A stretch of DNA of 64,000 bases from Croceibacterium_A sp044506885 (GTDB lineage Bacteria; Pseudomonadota; Alphaproteobacteria; Sphingomonadales; Sphingomonadaceae). The DNA lies in contig JBIQKC010000011.1 in NCBI GenBank assembly GCA_044506885.1, positions 1 to 64,000 on the forward strand. Reading direction: 5' to 3'. The translations under genes were made by a program, and so were the position numbers. Under the pieces are notes generated by a model. That model had not been told where the DNA came from, searched no databases, and saw only the letters and a program-made list of their open reading frames with translations. This document shows positions 17,617 to 26,768 of this stretch, piece by piece (position 1 is the stretch's first letter; each line of letters begins with the position of its first letter).

Positions 17617-18132
17617 CTATCCGGTTCCTTGGCCCCACATCGAGCAGGATGGGTCGAGCGCGACGAGCTGCCGCCTCAGCGCCGTGCGGGCCAGGCGTTC
17701 GGTTTCCACCTTGCGCCGCGCCGCGGCGAGCGGCCGGCTCGGCGCCGGGCGCACGATCTCGGCATCGTATTCGTCGGCCACGATCACGCCGCAGCAGTCG
17801 GGGCGGAACTCGGCCCCTTCGAGGCAGCCGCGATCGAGTTCGGGCGGGAGCCCCCAGAAGAACCGGTCGCAGAAATCGAGGTAATCGGGCCATTTGCCGT
17901 CACCCAGCAGGTCGGCGCGCGCGGTCTTGATCTCGACGATGACGATCCGGCCTTTTGCGTCGATGCCCATCAGGTCCGCCCGGCGGCCGTTGCGCAGCGG
18001 CATTTCGGCCAGCGCCCAGATGTCGTTGCGCGCGAACAGGCGGCAAATGCCGCGCGCGACCGACTGCGCGCGCAGCGATTCCGATGGCGACAGGGGCGCT
18101 GAACGAACAAGCACGGGATCAGGTTGGAACAT
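17617..18132 (-). CDS. MmcB-like DNA repair protein
   Basis: A 171-residue protein of the MmcB family, named for a Caulobacter SOS-induced mutagenesis/repair factor with a nuclease-like fold. Visible core: SVARGICRLFARNDIWALAEMPLRNGRRADLMGIDAKGRIVIVEIKTARADLL, where the Asp-x(n)-Glu-x-Lys pattern (RRADLMG..VEIK) is that of PD-(D/E)XK nucleases, then WPDYLDFCDRFFWGLP. I choose the ATG giving MFQPDPVLV because homologues begin close to the SVARG helix; the frame stays open 29 codons further. No SOS box is evident upstream, but an assembly gap lies close by. Confidence 0.85.
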   Translation of the reverse strand: MFQPDPVLVRSAPLSPSESLRAQSVARGICRLFARNDIWALAEMPLRNGRRADLMGIDAKGRIVIVEIKTARADLLGDGKWPDYLDFCDRFFWGLPPELDRGCLEGAEFRPDCCGVIVADEYDAEIVRPAPSRPLAAARRKVETERLARTALRRQLVALDPSCSMWGQGTG

Positions 18133-18195
18133 ACAAGGAACAAAGTCAATTGCGTCTCGGGCCGCCAATGCGCAATCATAATATCGAGATGCTGC

Positions 18196-18340
18196 GTTGC
18201 GGCGCAACATAGTGGCCATGAAACGAGAACAATCCTACACGGCGNNNNNNNNNNCGGCGGCTAAGCACCTGGATTCACGCGGTCTTTCGCGCTGTTGCAG
18301 AATGGTTACAGCCGCAACAGAAAGTTGTTGCCGTCGCAAC
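18196..18340. promoter_or_regulatory. Three GTTGC-n-GCAAC inverted repeats upstream of the TonB receptor
   Basis: GTTGC-GGC-GCAAC lies at 18196-18208, CTGTTGC-N15-GCAACAG at 18292-18320 and GTTGC-CGTC-GCAAC at 18327-18340. The last two are 6 bp apart, about 150-200 bp upstream of the receptor start. Repeated half-sites with the same sequence suggest a regulator binding site, but the regulator is unknown, and the spacers differ (3, 15 and 4). Confidence 0.4.
18245..18254. other. Assembly gap (ten N)
   Basis: Ten ambiguous bases mark an unresolved gap. Its true length and content are not known. Confidence 1.
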
Positions 18341-18492
18341 CAAGCGCTTTGCGGGTGCAGCATGGTTCGGGCACTGGAAGCCATCCATCTTCGCGCGGCG
18401 TGCGGCAATCGGCCCGACAGGGGGCAATGAAGGCGAACGTGCGGGAGGGGTCATGTGGCGCTGCGGCGCCTCAAGGAAAAGGGACTGCAACC

Positions 18493-21400
18493 GTGAAATC
18501 TCTCCTCATGAAATCCGCCCTGCGCAGCGCCAGCTGTCTTCAGGCTCTTTCGCTGACCGGCCTCGCGGTCGGCGCCATCGCCGTGTCCGCTCCCGCGGTC
18601 GCACAGGACCTCACCGCCGGCGCCATCACCGGCACCGTGACCGACGAAGCGGGCGCTGCCGTTTCGGGCGCGACCGTTACGCTGACGTCAGACGCGCAGG
18701 GCTTCACCCGCACGGCGACGACTTCGGCCAACGGCGGCTTCCGCTTCGGCGGTCTGCAAACCGGCAGCTATACGCTCACGGTCGAAGCGGGCGATTTTGA
18801 CACCTTCACGGCGAACGAGGTTCGCGTGCTCGCCTCACAGACCTCCGAACTTGCCATTCCGCTAACCACCACCGGCGATGTGATCGTCGTCACCGGCGCG
18901 CGCATTCTCCAGGATTTCGCTGGCACCGGCACCGGTATCAACGTCGATGTCGCGGAACTGGTGAAGACGGTTCCGCTGAGCCGCGACCTGACCTCGGTCG
19001 CGCTGCTCGCGCCCGGCACCAGCCGCGGCGACACCGCGTTCGGCAACCTCGCCTCCATCGGCGGCGCGTCGGTGGCGGAAAACGCCTACTACGTGAACGG
19101 CCTCAACATCACCAACTTCGACAACTACCTCGGCGCGGCCAACGTGCCGTTCGATTTCTATCGCACGATCGAGGTGAAGTCGGGCGGCTATCCGGCCGAA
19201 TTCGGCCGCGCCACCGGCGGTATCGTCAACACCACAACCAAGTCGGGTAGCAACGAATTCTTTGCTGCGGCGCACATCAACTGGTCGCCGAACTTCCTGC
19301 GCGCGCCCGCGAAGGATCTCGAGGAGTGGGACGGCACGCAGTATGTCAGGTCGACCAATCGCGAATTCGACAGCGTCGAAAGCCGTTCGCTGAGCCTGGA
19401 AGCTGGCGGCCCGGTTTTCGAAGACCGCCTGTTCGTCTACGGCTTGGTCGAATTCCGCAAGAACACCAGCCGCACGATCGACGCTCTTGGTTCTACCGCC
19501 TACTTGCGTAACGAAGACACGCCGTTCTGGGGCGTCAAGGTCGATGCCTATCCGATCGACGGGCACCACTTCGAAGCCACCGTGTTCGATGCGCAGACGA
19601 TCACGACTCGCACCGACGCCGGTTATTCCGAGACGGACGGCGTTCCCAACGTGGGCCTCGGCACCTCGGTTACTGATTTCTATTCGGGCGGTCTCAGCTA
19701 CGTCGGCAAGTACACCGGCAACCTGACCGAGTGGTTCACCCTCTCGCTGGCATACGGCAAGATGAAGGACCGGTTCGACAACCAGGGCGTTGCCGGCGCG
19801 GCCGGTTCGCCGCTGTTCCAGAACGGTTCTAACGAAGAGCTCTTTGGCGTGTCGAACGGCGGTTTCTACAACGGCCAGCGCGTGACGGGAACCTCGTTCC
19901 CTTATGCCACGCAGCGTGAGTTCTACCGCGGCGACGTGGACTTCTACTTCTCGCTGTTCGGCGATCACCACATCCGCGCTGGTTTCGACGTCGAAAAGAA
20001 CACGCTGACCGAATCCAACGTCCGCAATGGCGGCGTTTCGCTCTACGGTGCGGGCCTGCTGACCGATGCAGCCTATTTCGCCAACACCGGCGGGATCGGC
20101 GGCGCGGGCGCGGCGATCATCGCGCGGCCGTTCACCTGCGGCTATGCGGTCGGAGACGACGGCATTTGCGGCACCGCCGACGATGGCAATATGGTGACGA
20201 CTGATGGCGAGAACATCCCGATCAGCTATGAAGTGAACTATTTCAACAGCGGCGGTACGTTCAATGCCAAGAACAAGGCGTTCTACATTCAAGACGAATG
20301 GGAGGTCACCGATCGCCTGACGCTGAACCTTGGCCTGCGTCGCGATGACTTCGGTGTCGATCGTGCCGACGGTGTCGGACTGGTGCGTTTGAAGGAAAAT
20401 TACTCGCCGCGTCTCGGCCTGACCTATGACGTCGTGGAAGATGGCCAGTTCAAGGCCTTCTACGGCACATACTACCTGCCGGTAGCCAGCAATACCGCGT
20501 TCCGTATGACCGGCTACGAGTACTATATTCGTGAACGGTATGTCGCTGCGGGCGTTGACTCCAGCGGCCTGCCCATCCTGGGCGAGCAGATCACCAACAA
20601 CCCCAGCTATCAGACGACTTGCCCGATCAGCCTGACGCCGGATTCCGACGGCGTTCACTGTAACGTGACTGGCGACGGCTCAGTGGCGGATCCCAGTGCA
20701 CTGATCGCTCACAATCTGAAGGCGACCAAGGTCCGCGAATGGCTGTTGGGCTATGAGCACAATTTCCGCGACGTGCCGTTCTTCGGTGATCTGAAGGTGG
20801 GGCTGACCTACACCAACCGTCGTCTGCTGGCGAACGCGGAAGATGCTGCCATCGACGCCGCCGTCAATGCCTGGTGCGCCGAGGAAGGTCTCGACTGCAC
20901 TACCGAAGATGGGGATCCGATCTGGACTGGCTTCCACCAGTACACGATCATGAATCCGGGGCAGCCGCTAACCGTCAATCTCGATGGTCTCGACAACCGC
21001 GAAGTAACCTTCACTCCGGAGCAGCTCGGCTACCCGGCGGCGATCCGCAAGTACGACGCGGTCGAACTGACCTTCGACCGTCCGTTCGACGGTACATGGA
21101 GCATCGGCGGCAGCTACACTTGGTCGAAGAGCCGGGGTAACTCGGAAGGTTACGTCCAGTCCGACTTCGGTCAGGACGACGCCGGCATCACGCAGGACTT
21201 CGACCAGCCGGGCTTCCTCGATGGCGCCTACGGTCTCCTGCCGAGCCACCGCAAGCACCGGATCAAGTTCTGGGGCGCGGTCTCGCCGTACGAAGGGCTG
21301 GTCTTCGGCACTAACGTGGCGATCGACTCCCCGCGTCCGCTAAGCTGCCTCGGCTACCATCCGACCGATCCGTATGCCAACCAGTACGGTGCGGCTTCGC

Positions 21401-21675
21401 GGTACTGTCTCGGCGTTCTCAGCCCGCGCGGTACGGCGCAGAGCAGCGACTGGATCTACGACGCCGACTTCAAGGTCGCCTATACGTTCGAGATCCCGAG
21501 CGGCCAGACGCTTCGTCTGCGCGCGGACGTGTTCAACATCTTCAACGCGCAAGGCGTTCAGGAGCGTAACGAAATCGGTGAAAGCGCTGAAATGGTCGCG
21601 AACCCCGAATTCGGTCTGGCGACATCCTATCAGTCGCCGCGCTCGGTTCGGCTGGGCCTTGACATCGAGTTCTGA
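18493..21675 (+). CDS. TonB-dependent receptor, Oar-like
   Basis: A 1060-residue outer-membrane receptor. Signal peptide about 1-35 (ending APAVAQ); a carboxypeptidase-regulatory-like beta domain at about 38-125 (ITGTVTDEAGAAVSGATVTLTS to SYTLTVEAG); plug domain at about 130-260 (VIVVTGARI, YYVNGLNITNF, EVKSGGYPAEFGRATGGIVN); then a large barrel ending in RSVRLGLDIEF with the terminal Phe typical of outer-membrane proteins. This Oar-like order is common in sphingomonads; the substrate is unknown. The GTG start has an upstream AAGGAAAAGGGA; the ATG five codons later is an alternative. A strong terminator follows and a sulfotransferase gene converges on it. Confidence 0.93.
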   Translation: MKSLLMKSALRSASCLQALSLTGLAVGAIAVSAPAVAQDLTAGAITGTVTDEAGAAVSGATVTLTSDAQGFTRTATTSANGGFRFGGLQTGSYTLTVEAGDFDTFTANEVRVLASQTSELAIPLTTTGDVIVVTGARILQDFAGTGTGINVDVAELVKTVPLSRDLTSVALLAPGTSRGDTAFGNLASIGGASVAENAYYVNGLNITNFDNYLGAANVPFDFYRTIEVKSGGYPAEFGRATGGIVNTTTKSGSNEFFAAAHINWSPNFLRAPAKDLEEWDGTQYVRSTNREFDSVESRSLSLEAGGPVFEDRLFVYGLVEFRKNTSRTIDALGSTAYLRNEDTPFWGVKVDAYPIDGHHFEATVFDAQTITTRTDAGYSETDGVPNVGLGTSVTDFYSGGLSYVGKYTGNLTEWFTLSLAYGKMKDRFDNQGVAGAAGSPLFQNGSNEELFGVSNGGFYNGQRVTGTSFPYATQREFYRGDVDFYFSLFGDHHIRAGFDVEKNTLTESNVRNGGVSLYGAGLLTDAAYFANTGGIGGAGAAIIARPFTCGYAVGDDGICGTADDGNMVTTDGENIPISYEVNYFNSGGTFNAKNKAFYIQDEWEVTDRLTLNLGLRRDDFGVDRADGVGLVRLKENYSPRLGLTYDVVEDGQFKAFYGTYYLPVASNTAFRMTGYEYYIRERYVAAGVDSSGLPILGEQITNNPSYQTTCPISLTPDSDGVHCNVTGDGSVADPSALIAHNLKATKVREWLLGYEHNFRDVPFFGDLKVGLTYTNRRLLANAEDAAIDAAVNAWCAEEGLDCTTEDGDPIWTGFHQYTIMNPGQPLTVNLDGLDNREVTFTPEQLGYPAAIRKYDAVELTFDRPFDGTWSIGGSYTWSKSRGNSEGYVQSDFGQDDAGITQDFDQPGFLDGAYGLLPSHRKHRIKFWGAVSPYEGLVFGTNVAIDSPRPLSCLGYHPTDPYANQYGAASRYCLGVLSPRGTAQSSDWIYDADFKVAYTFEIPSGQTLRLRADVFNIFNAQGVQERNEIGESAEMVANPEFGLATSYQSPRSVRLGLDIEF

Positions 21676-21701
21676 TCCCTTTCGGTTCGATACTCGCAAG
21701 A

Positions 21702-21733
21702 AGAGGCGGGCTTCGGCCCGCCTCTTTTTTTGC
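21702..21733 (+). terminator. Rho-independent terminator of the TonB receptor gene
   Basis: A perfect stem AGAGGCGGGC / GCCCGCCTCT with a TTCG loop is followed by TTTTTT. It lies about 27 bp past the receptor stop. Confidence 0.93.
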
Positions 21734-21763
21734 CCGTACCAAACGCGATGTCGGGGTCTTCGC

Positions 21764-23230
21764 TCAGGCCGTTCCGTAGGCCTCACGGAATGGCGCCAGA
21801 TGGGTGGCGTAGGCTTGCGCCTGGCCGATGCGTGCGGTCGAGATCGGGGAGCGGACCTGCTGCACGCTGGCGGTGCGCACATTGCGCCGGGTGGCGTGGA
21901 ATTCGCGCACTTGCGGTTCGTCCGGCAACCCCGCGTGCGCCAGAATGCGCGGAATCCATTCGTCCGGCGCGCGCGCCAGACCCTCGTAGGGGACAGCCAG
22001 GATGCGTTCCGGGAACTCCTGCGCCCAGTGCTCGAACAGCCTGTCTTCGATGGCGAAGTAGCGTCCGATGTCCTCCAGTGACCAGCTCCACGGCAGCGGC
22101 GAACTGAAGAAGGTGCGGAAGCAGGACAGCGCCACGTCCTCCGGGTTGCGGCGCATCCAGATCACCCGCGCGCCGGGCAGCATGTGCAGCAACAGCCCCA
22201 TGAAGTGGGACTGGTTCAGCGTCTTGTCGACGACCCGCTCGTTCGTGCGGAAACGCATCTCGAGCATGTGGAAATAATCCTCCGCCAGCGCCCCCCAGGG
22301 ATCGGCGTGGCCGGACATGCGCTGCTCGTAGCGAAGCGCGCCGGCAAGCGAGCGGTCGCCCGTGGGGATGAGCGCCGGGCGCAGCAGGTTGATCTCGCCG
22401 CCCTCCGCGATCTGCGAATGGCTGACGAGGATCTGTTCGACGAGGGTCGTGCCCGATCGCGGCAGACCGTTGATGAACAGCGCTGGACGGACGTCGGCGG
22501 ATGGCCGCAGCCGGGCGACGTTCTCGGCCGTGAAATCGCCGATCAGCTCGTCGGCATGACGCTCCAGGCTGTCGGGATCCCACTTTTCTTCCCGCCGCCT
22601 CAGGGCCGCGCCTTGCGAATAGAGCGCGAACGCGCGGTCGTAGTCGCCGCAATCGTGCCACGCCTTGGCGAGGCCATAGAGAAAGCGCGCCACGCTCGCC
22701 GGCTCCGCTCCGCTGCTCTCGATCGCGGACCGCAAGCGCTCCATTTCCGCGAGGTCGGGATCGCCCGGCGCGAAAGTCCGGATCATCGCCAGCGCGAACC
22801 ACGTCTGCGGGACCAGCGGCGATTGGGCGAGCGCGTCGCGGTAGAGGCCCTCGGCGCTCGCGAAGTCGCCTTCCTGCCCGGCCAGCGTGCCGAGGAAGTG
22901 CAGCACGCCGGGATGGCGCCGCAGCGTCGCCGGCAGCTTGCGCGTCTCGCGCCGGGCCTCCCCGGTGCGGTCGTATCCCGCCAGTTCGCCCCAGTAGTGC
23001 ATGAGCCGGTCGAGCGTCTGCGGCGCGGTTTCGGCATATCGGCGCGCGGCCTCGATGGCGATGTCGATCTCGCCGATCTGTCCGGCGAGCCTGGCCACGC
23101 TCTTCCACCGGTCTCCCGAAGGCGGGCCCAGCCGGAGTTCCTCTTCCAGCAGCCGGACCGCGCGCTTCCGGTCCAGCTCTTTCAGCGCGGCGACGGCATC
23201 GAGAATGCGCGATTGCGGCGGGGATTGCAT
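21764..23230 (-). CDS. TPR-containing sulfotransferase
   Basis: A 488-residue protein with an N-terminal TPR-type helical region (about 10-220) and a C-terminal sulfotransferase domain. The PAPS 5'-phosphosulfate loop is GLPRSGTTLVEQILVSHSQI (about 255-274), and WMRRNPEDVALSCFRTFF fits the 3'-phosphate-binding segment. It probably transfers sulfate from PAPS to an unknown acceptor. Paired TonB receptors and sulfotransferases are frequent in sphingomonads, but a functional link is inference. I start at the ATG giving MQSPPQSR; the frame is open 12 codons further up. Confidence 0.88.
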   Translation of the reverse strand: MQSPPQSRILDAVAALKELDRKRAVRLLEEELRLGPPSGDRWKSVARLAGQIGEIDIAIEAARRYAETAPQTLDRLMHYWGELAGYDRTGEARRETRKLPATLRRHPGVLHFLGTLAGQEGDFASAEGLYRDALAQSPLVPQTWFALAMIRTFAPGDPDLAEMERLRSAIESSGAEPASVARFLYGLAKAWHDCGDYDRAFALYSQGAALRRREEKWDPDSLERHADELIGDFTAENVARLRPSADVRPALFINGLPRSGTTLVEQILVSHSQIAEGGEINLLRPALIPTGDRSLAGALRYEQRMSGHADPWGALAEDYFHMLEMRFRTNERVVDKTLNQSHFMGLLLHMLPGARVIWMRRNPEDVALSCFRTFFSSPLPWSWSLEDIGRYFAIEDRLFEHWAQEFPERILAVPYEGLARAPDEWIPRILAHAGLPDEPQVREFHATRRNVRTASVQQVRSPISTARIGQAQAYATHLAPFREAYGTA

Positions 23231-23291
23231 TCCACCGATTCTAGGCATCCGTGCGGCGAAGTCCACGCCGCGTGGGCGCGGGTCTCGGTGG

Positions 23292-23642
23292 TCAGGCGGC
23301 GGGCGGCAGCAGCGCCAGGATCGCCTCGCGCGCCGCGCGATATTCGCACCACAGCGCCCGGGCGGCGGGACGAGGGTCCGCGCCGCGCGCGTTGATCGCG
23401 AGCAGCGCGGCGATGCCCGGCTCCATGATCGCGGCGAGATCGGTCACGCCGTTGCCGGCCAGTTCGCGCCGCCAGCCGCGCGCGTCGCGCAGCAGCGCAG
23501 GCAGATCGTCGCCCGCGATTTCCGTCCGTTCCGCCTCGAGCCCCGCCAACGCGGCCACGACGCCCGCCGCCTCGGCCAGCGCGGTCCACTGCGTGGCGGC
23601 GTGAGCCGGGTCGGCGGCGAAGGATGGCGGGATCGCGTTCAC
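23292..23642 (-). CDS. Small hypothetical protein
   Basis: A 116-residue Ala-rich, probably all-helical protein with no recognised family, signal peptide or membrane segment. A central WRRELAGNGVTDLAAIMEPGIAALLAIN segment is amphipathic. Codon choice fits a real gene. It lies 61 bp upstream of the sulfotransferase gene on the same strand and could share its transcript. Confidence 0.6.
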   Translation of the reverse strand: MNAIPPSFAADPAHAATQWTALAEAAGVVAALAGLEAERTEIAGDDLPALLRDARGWRRELAGNGVTDLAAIMEPGIAALLAINARGADPRPAARALWCEYRAAREAILALLPPAA

Positions 23643-23698
23643 GCCGCGCAGGCTATCGCCCGGCTGCTTGCCAATTGGTTAGCGCGCTTGCGCCGCGC

Positions 23699-24505
23699 TT
23701 ACTCTTCCGGCGGCGGCCCGAACGGATCGTCGGGATCGAATTCGAGATCGAGGTCGATATTGGCGCCGCCCTCGTCGGCGGTCAGGCGGTTGTTTTCCTC
23801 GCACACGTATTCGCGGATGTCCCAGTCGGGCTGCTTGCGGAAAGCGAGCTGCTGCACGAACGGCTCGGTCAGCACTTCGGGGTCGGTAATCGTGGTCTCG
23901 ACGCGCAGCACGTCGGGCGCCTGGAGCCAGATTCGCTCGTCGATTTTCATCTTTTCGCTGTGCGGAATACCGGGGGCGATATCGATCAGAGGGCTGAAAC
24001 CGACCGTTTCCACCAGCAGCGTGTCGCCGTCCCAGCGCCCGACCGACGTGCCGTTGAACAGCTGGTCGGGATCTTCCGGCAGCGCGCGCCCGTCGGTATA
24101 GATGCGCCGGGCCTGGGAATAGGTTTCGGCGAAGATCGTCACTCTGGCGGGCGTGAACAGGAATTCTATCGGATAGGGCTGGCGCATGATTGCCGGCATC
24201 CCAGGGGGCATGCAGTTGATCTGCGCGGTCTGCGCGACGCCTTCCGCCGCCTGCTTCGCGCGAAAGGCGTCGAGCCGCGCCTGCGCGTCGGGCGTGAGCT
24301 TGGGGTCGGCGGCGGTGCGTCCGCCCTCGGCGGCGAACAGCAGCGACCAGTCCGGATTCCACACGCCGCTGAAGTCGGGGAGCTGTTCGAGCTCGGCGTA
24401 GCCGTCGCCGCGAGGGGCAGGCGCTTCCTGTGCGCTGCCCGCCACGGCCATCCCGAGTGCGGCGCAACCCAGCATGGCGCGCGCGAACGGTGCCCAACGG
24501 TTCAT
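23699..24505 (-). CDS. Exported hypothetical protein
   Basis: A 268-residue protein with a signal peptide (about 1-26, MNRWAPFARAMLGCAALGMAVAGSAQ), then a DFSGVWNPDW motif and a globular domain containing NCMPPGMPAIMRQPYPIEFLF, RRIYTDGR, SVGRWDGDTLLVETVGFS and HSEKMKIDERIW. Proteins of this kind are frequent in sphingomonads next to DUF6152 genes, as here: the DUF6152 gene lies divergently about 150 bp away. The C terminus is very acidic (DLDLEFDPDD). Function is unknown. The start is the ATG with AGAAGCAG just upstream. Confidence 0.8.
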   Translation of the reverse strand: MNRWAPFARAMLGCAALGMAVAGSAQEAPAPRGDGYAELEQLPDFSGVWNPDWSLLFAAEGGRTAADPKLTPDAQARLDAFRAKQAAEGVAQTAQINCMPPGMPAIMRQPYPIEFLFTPARVTIFAETYSQARRIYTDGRALPEDPDQLFNGTSVGRWDGDTLLVETVGFSPLIDIAPGIPHSEKMKIDERIWLQAPDVLRVETTITDPEVLTEPFVQQLAFRKQPDWDIREYVCEENNRLTADEGGANIDLDLEFDPDDPFGPPPEE

Positions 24506-24658
24506 CTGCTTCTCCAGAAATCCTCTCTCGTCGCACGAAGTTTGCGGTCCACGCGTCTCCCAAGTCAAGCCGTGGCTTGATTGCGCCGGCGTTTTACTGG
24601 CACAGTAGCGGCGTCGGCTCGTCGCATGCCAATTCGGCGAGCCATGGGAGAGAGGACC

Positions 24659-25051
24659 ATGTTGACCAGATCGACCCCCCGCCTGGCCATCGCAGCCGTA
24701 GCCGCCGTTGCCGGCGTCGCGGCGTTCGCCGTACCGAGCTTTGCTCACCATTCGACCGCGATGTTCGAATGGGGGACCGTTACCGAAATGAAGGGCGCCA
24801 CTGTCGAGCGCTGGGTGTGGACCAATCCCCACACCTTCATCTACGTCAGGGATGCGAACGGCAATCGCTGGGCGTTCGAGGGGATGAGCCCCAACCACCT
24901 GTCGCGCGCCGGCTGGTCGAAGCGCTCGCTCCTGGCGGGCGAGAAAGTCGACCTTACGTACTACAAGCTGCGCGACGGCCGCCGCGGCGGCTTCAACGTC
25001 ACGGTGACCAAGCCCGACGGCGCCAAGCTCAACCAGCTTCCGTCGCGCTGA
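24659..25051 (+). CDS. DUF6152 family exported protein
   Basis: A 130-residue protein with a signal peptide (about 1-30, ending VPSFAHH). The mature part contains HHSTAMFEWGTVTEMKGATVERW, WTNPHTFIYV, and GMSPNHLSRAGWSKRSL, matching the DUF6152 family. HHS at the mature N terminus and a second His further on could bind a metal; that is inference. GAGAGAGGACC precedes the ATG. It is divergent from the exported hypothetical gene and followed by tRNA-Arg. Confidence 0.85.
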   Translation: MLTRSTPRLAIAAVAAVAGVAAFAVPSFAHHSTAMFEWGTVTEMKGATVERWVWTNPHTFIYVRDANGNRWAFEGMSPNHLSRAGWSKRSLLAGEKVDLTYYKLRDGRRGGFNVTVTKPDGAKLNQLPSR

Positions 25052-25133
25052 CAGGGGCGCAGGCCCAGGGGCCGCGCCTCTTCTGCATTACCGCTTGGCG
25101 CGCGCGGCGCAGGTTGCTAACCCGCGCGCCGCC

Positions 25134-25210
<77 letters not shown>

Positions 25211-25467
25211 GTTTTAATGAAATCAATAAGTTAAGAGCGGCCATGGCTGCCGGGCATCATATCCTCTCGGGTCACGGAAGCACGGCGCCCCATTGCGCCA
25301 TCAGGCGGAAGATGTAGCAGCGGAACGGGCGGCCGGGTTTGCGGGAGCGGGGCATGGGCGTCCAAGAACTCCTGGGGTTCATTTGGTTTGACAGCGCCCC
25401 CTCTGACCATCGACAGTCGCCGGCGGGCGAGTTGAGCATGGCCTCCCTCCTCGACTGATGATGAGGG
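25211..25467. other. Intergenic stretch after tRNA-Arg
   Basis: This stretch of 257 bp holds no convincing gene. On the minus strand a 36-codon frame (25272-25382) encodes a basic, Pro/Arg-rich peptide (MNPRSSWTPMPRSRKPGRPF...), without a clear ribosome-binding site. It might be a real small protein or a relic. No attachment-site repeat of the tRNA 3' end was seen. Confidence 0.4.
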
Positions 25468-26721
25468 CTATTCCGGCCGGGCCAGCGCGATGGCGCGCAT
25501 TGCGAGCGCCCTGAAAGCCTCCAGATCGACGGCCGCATCGGAGTTGTTCCAGCTCAGCGTCACCACACGCCATTCGCGGGCGTGGTCCTGCAACAGCCAG
25601 CTTAGGTTGAGCACGCCCGGCTCCGATCCGCCCTTGTAACCGATATACTGCCAGTCCCCGCTCAGGTTGTCTGGGACAGCGGTGTTGACCGCCATGATCT
25701 CGCGCGCCGTGGGATCGTCGAGTTCGCGGATGCGGCGCATGAGATTGGCCATGTCCTCGCCCGACGCCGGCCATTCGATATCGATGGCTTTGGGGCTGCC
25801 CGTGAACGTCATCATGAATTCGAACATGTCGATTTCACTGTCGGCGGTGGCTTCCAGCAGGGCTAGGCGTCCGGCGGCGTCGGCAGCCCGATAGGCTTCG
25901 ACATCGCCGCCGGTCTTCAGAACACCCATTTCGCGCGCCGACATGAAGGGAACCATGAGGGCAGGTTCGGAATGCCCCGACGCGGCGACCTCCGCCTCCA
26001 CGGCGTCGCGCCCGACGACCGAAAGCAGATTGTCGGTGGCGGTGTTGTCGCTGACCGAGATCATCAGCGTGGCGAGGGTGTGCAGCGTGACCGGCGCGCC
26101 TTCTGGCCAATCCCTCGAAGCGCCGGACGGATGGCTCATGGTGGCGATCGGGACGACATCGCTCCAGCTCCGCTCTCCTGTAGCAACTTGGCGGGCGAGG
26201 GTGGAAAGGATGTAGAGCTTGAAGGCCGATCCGATGCCAAGATGCCGGTCGGCGTTGTGTGACAGCAACGGCTCGCCCCCGTCTAGCGGGGTGACGAGGA
26301 TCGACGCTTCGCCCGGCAGGGCCTGGATATCGGCCCGCAGCTTCTCGGGGCTGTCCTCGGCCGGTCCGACGTGGTTCACGAGAATGCCGGCGACGCGATA
26401 GGGAGGGGCGCCGGCAAGGTTGAACACGCTCCAGGCGATTCCCCGTTCGAACCGGATGGCGATATTCGCGGCGGTCGGCGACGTCGGTTCGACCGAATCA
26501 AGCCCGATCAGCGGGCCGTACTGGGCCTCGGCCGGGGCGAAGATCGCCGAAAACCGCTCTTCCGAAACCTGCGAGGTGAAGGCTTCGTCGAACACCTCCG
26601 TGTAGACCGCCTCTCCCTGCAACACCTCGACGATCTCCCTGGCGCGCTGCTCGACATCCTGGGCGGCGGCGGCAAGGGGCGTGGCGAGAAAAACGAGTGC
26701 GGCAATGGCGCGACGGAACAT
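25468..26721 (-). CDS. Class A beta-lactamase-fold serine hydrolase with N-terminal extension
   Basis: A 417-residue exported protein: signal peptide 1-20, an N-terminal domain (about 22-130; VYTEVFDEAFTSQVSEERFSAIF resembles DUF3887-like regions), then a penicillin-recognising domain. Catalytic motifs are Ser165-Ala-Phe-Lys168, Ser224-Asp-Asn226 and Lys363-Gly-Gly. I see no ExxLN omega-loop motif where Glu166 of class A lactamases would be, so efficient penicillin hydrolysis is doubtful; a peptidase, esterase or acyl-sensing role is possible. GGAGGA precedes the ATG. It is last in the BlaI-controlled operon, 47 bp after another serine hydrolase gene. Confidence 0.88.
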   Translation of the reverse strand: MFRRAIAALVFLATPLAAAAQDVEQRAREIVEVLQGEAVYTEVFDEAFTSQVSEERFSAIFAPAEAQYGPLIGLDSVEPTSPTAANIAIRFERGIAWSVFNLAGAPPYRVAGILVNHVGPAEDSPEKLRADIQALPGEASILVTPLDGGEPLLSHNADRHLGIGSAFKLYILSTLARQVATGERSWSDVVPIATMSHPSGASRDWPEGAPVTLHTLATLMISVSDNTATDNLLSVVGRDAVEAEVAASGHSEPALMVPFMSAREMGVLKTGGDVEAYRAADAAGRLALLEATADSEIDMFEFMMTFTGSPKAIDIEWPASGEDMANLMRRIRELDDPTAREIMAVNTAVPDNLSGDWQYIGYKGGSEPGVLNLSWLLQDHAREWRVVTLSWNNSDAAVDLEAFRALAMRAIALARPE

Positions 26722-26768
26722 CAAATCCTCCACGAATGTCCGGAATTTCCGCGCGTCGCGTGGCCTCC

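Larger units (their letters stand above)
18133..18492. other. Gene-free control region with assembly gap
   Basis: This 360-bp stretch separates the MmcB-like gene from the TonB-dependent receptor. It has ten N at 18245-18254, so spacing and content are uncertain. It carries three GTTGC..GCAAC inverted repeats (listed separately) and ends with an AAGGAAAAGGGA Shine-Dalgarno region before the GTG start of the receptor. No convincing gene was seen. Confidence 0.7.

Noticed and set aside
25468..26721. A true class A beta-lactamase
   Set aside because: Ser-x-x-Lys, SDN and KGG are present, but no omega-loop ExxLN was found, so lactam hydrolysis is not claimed.
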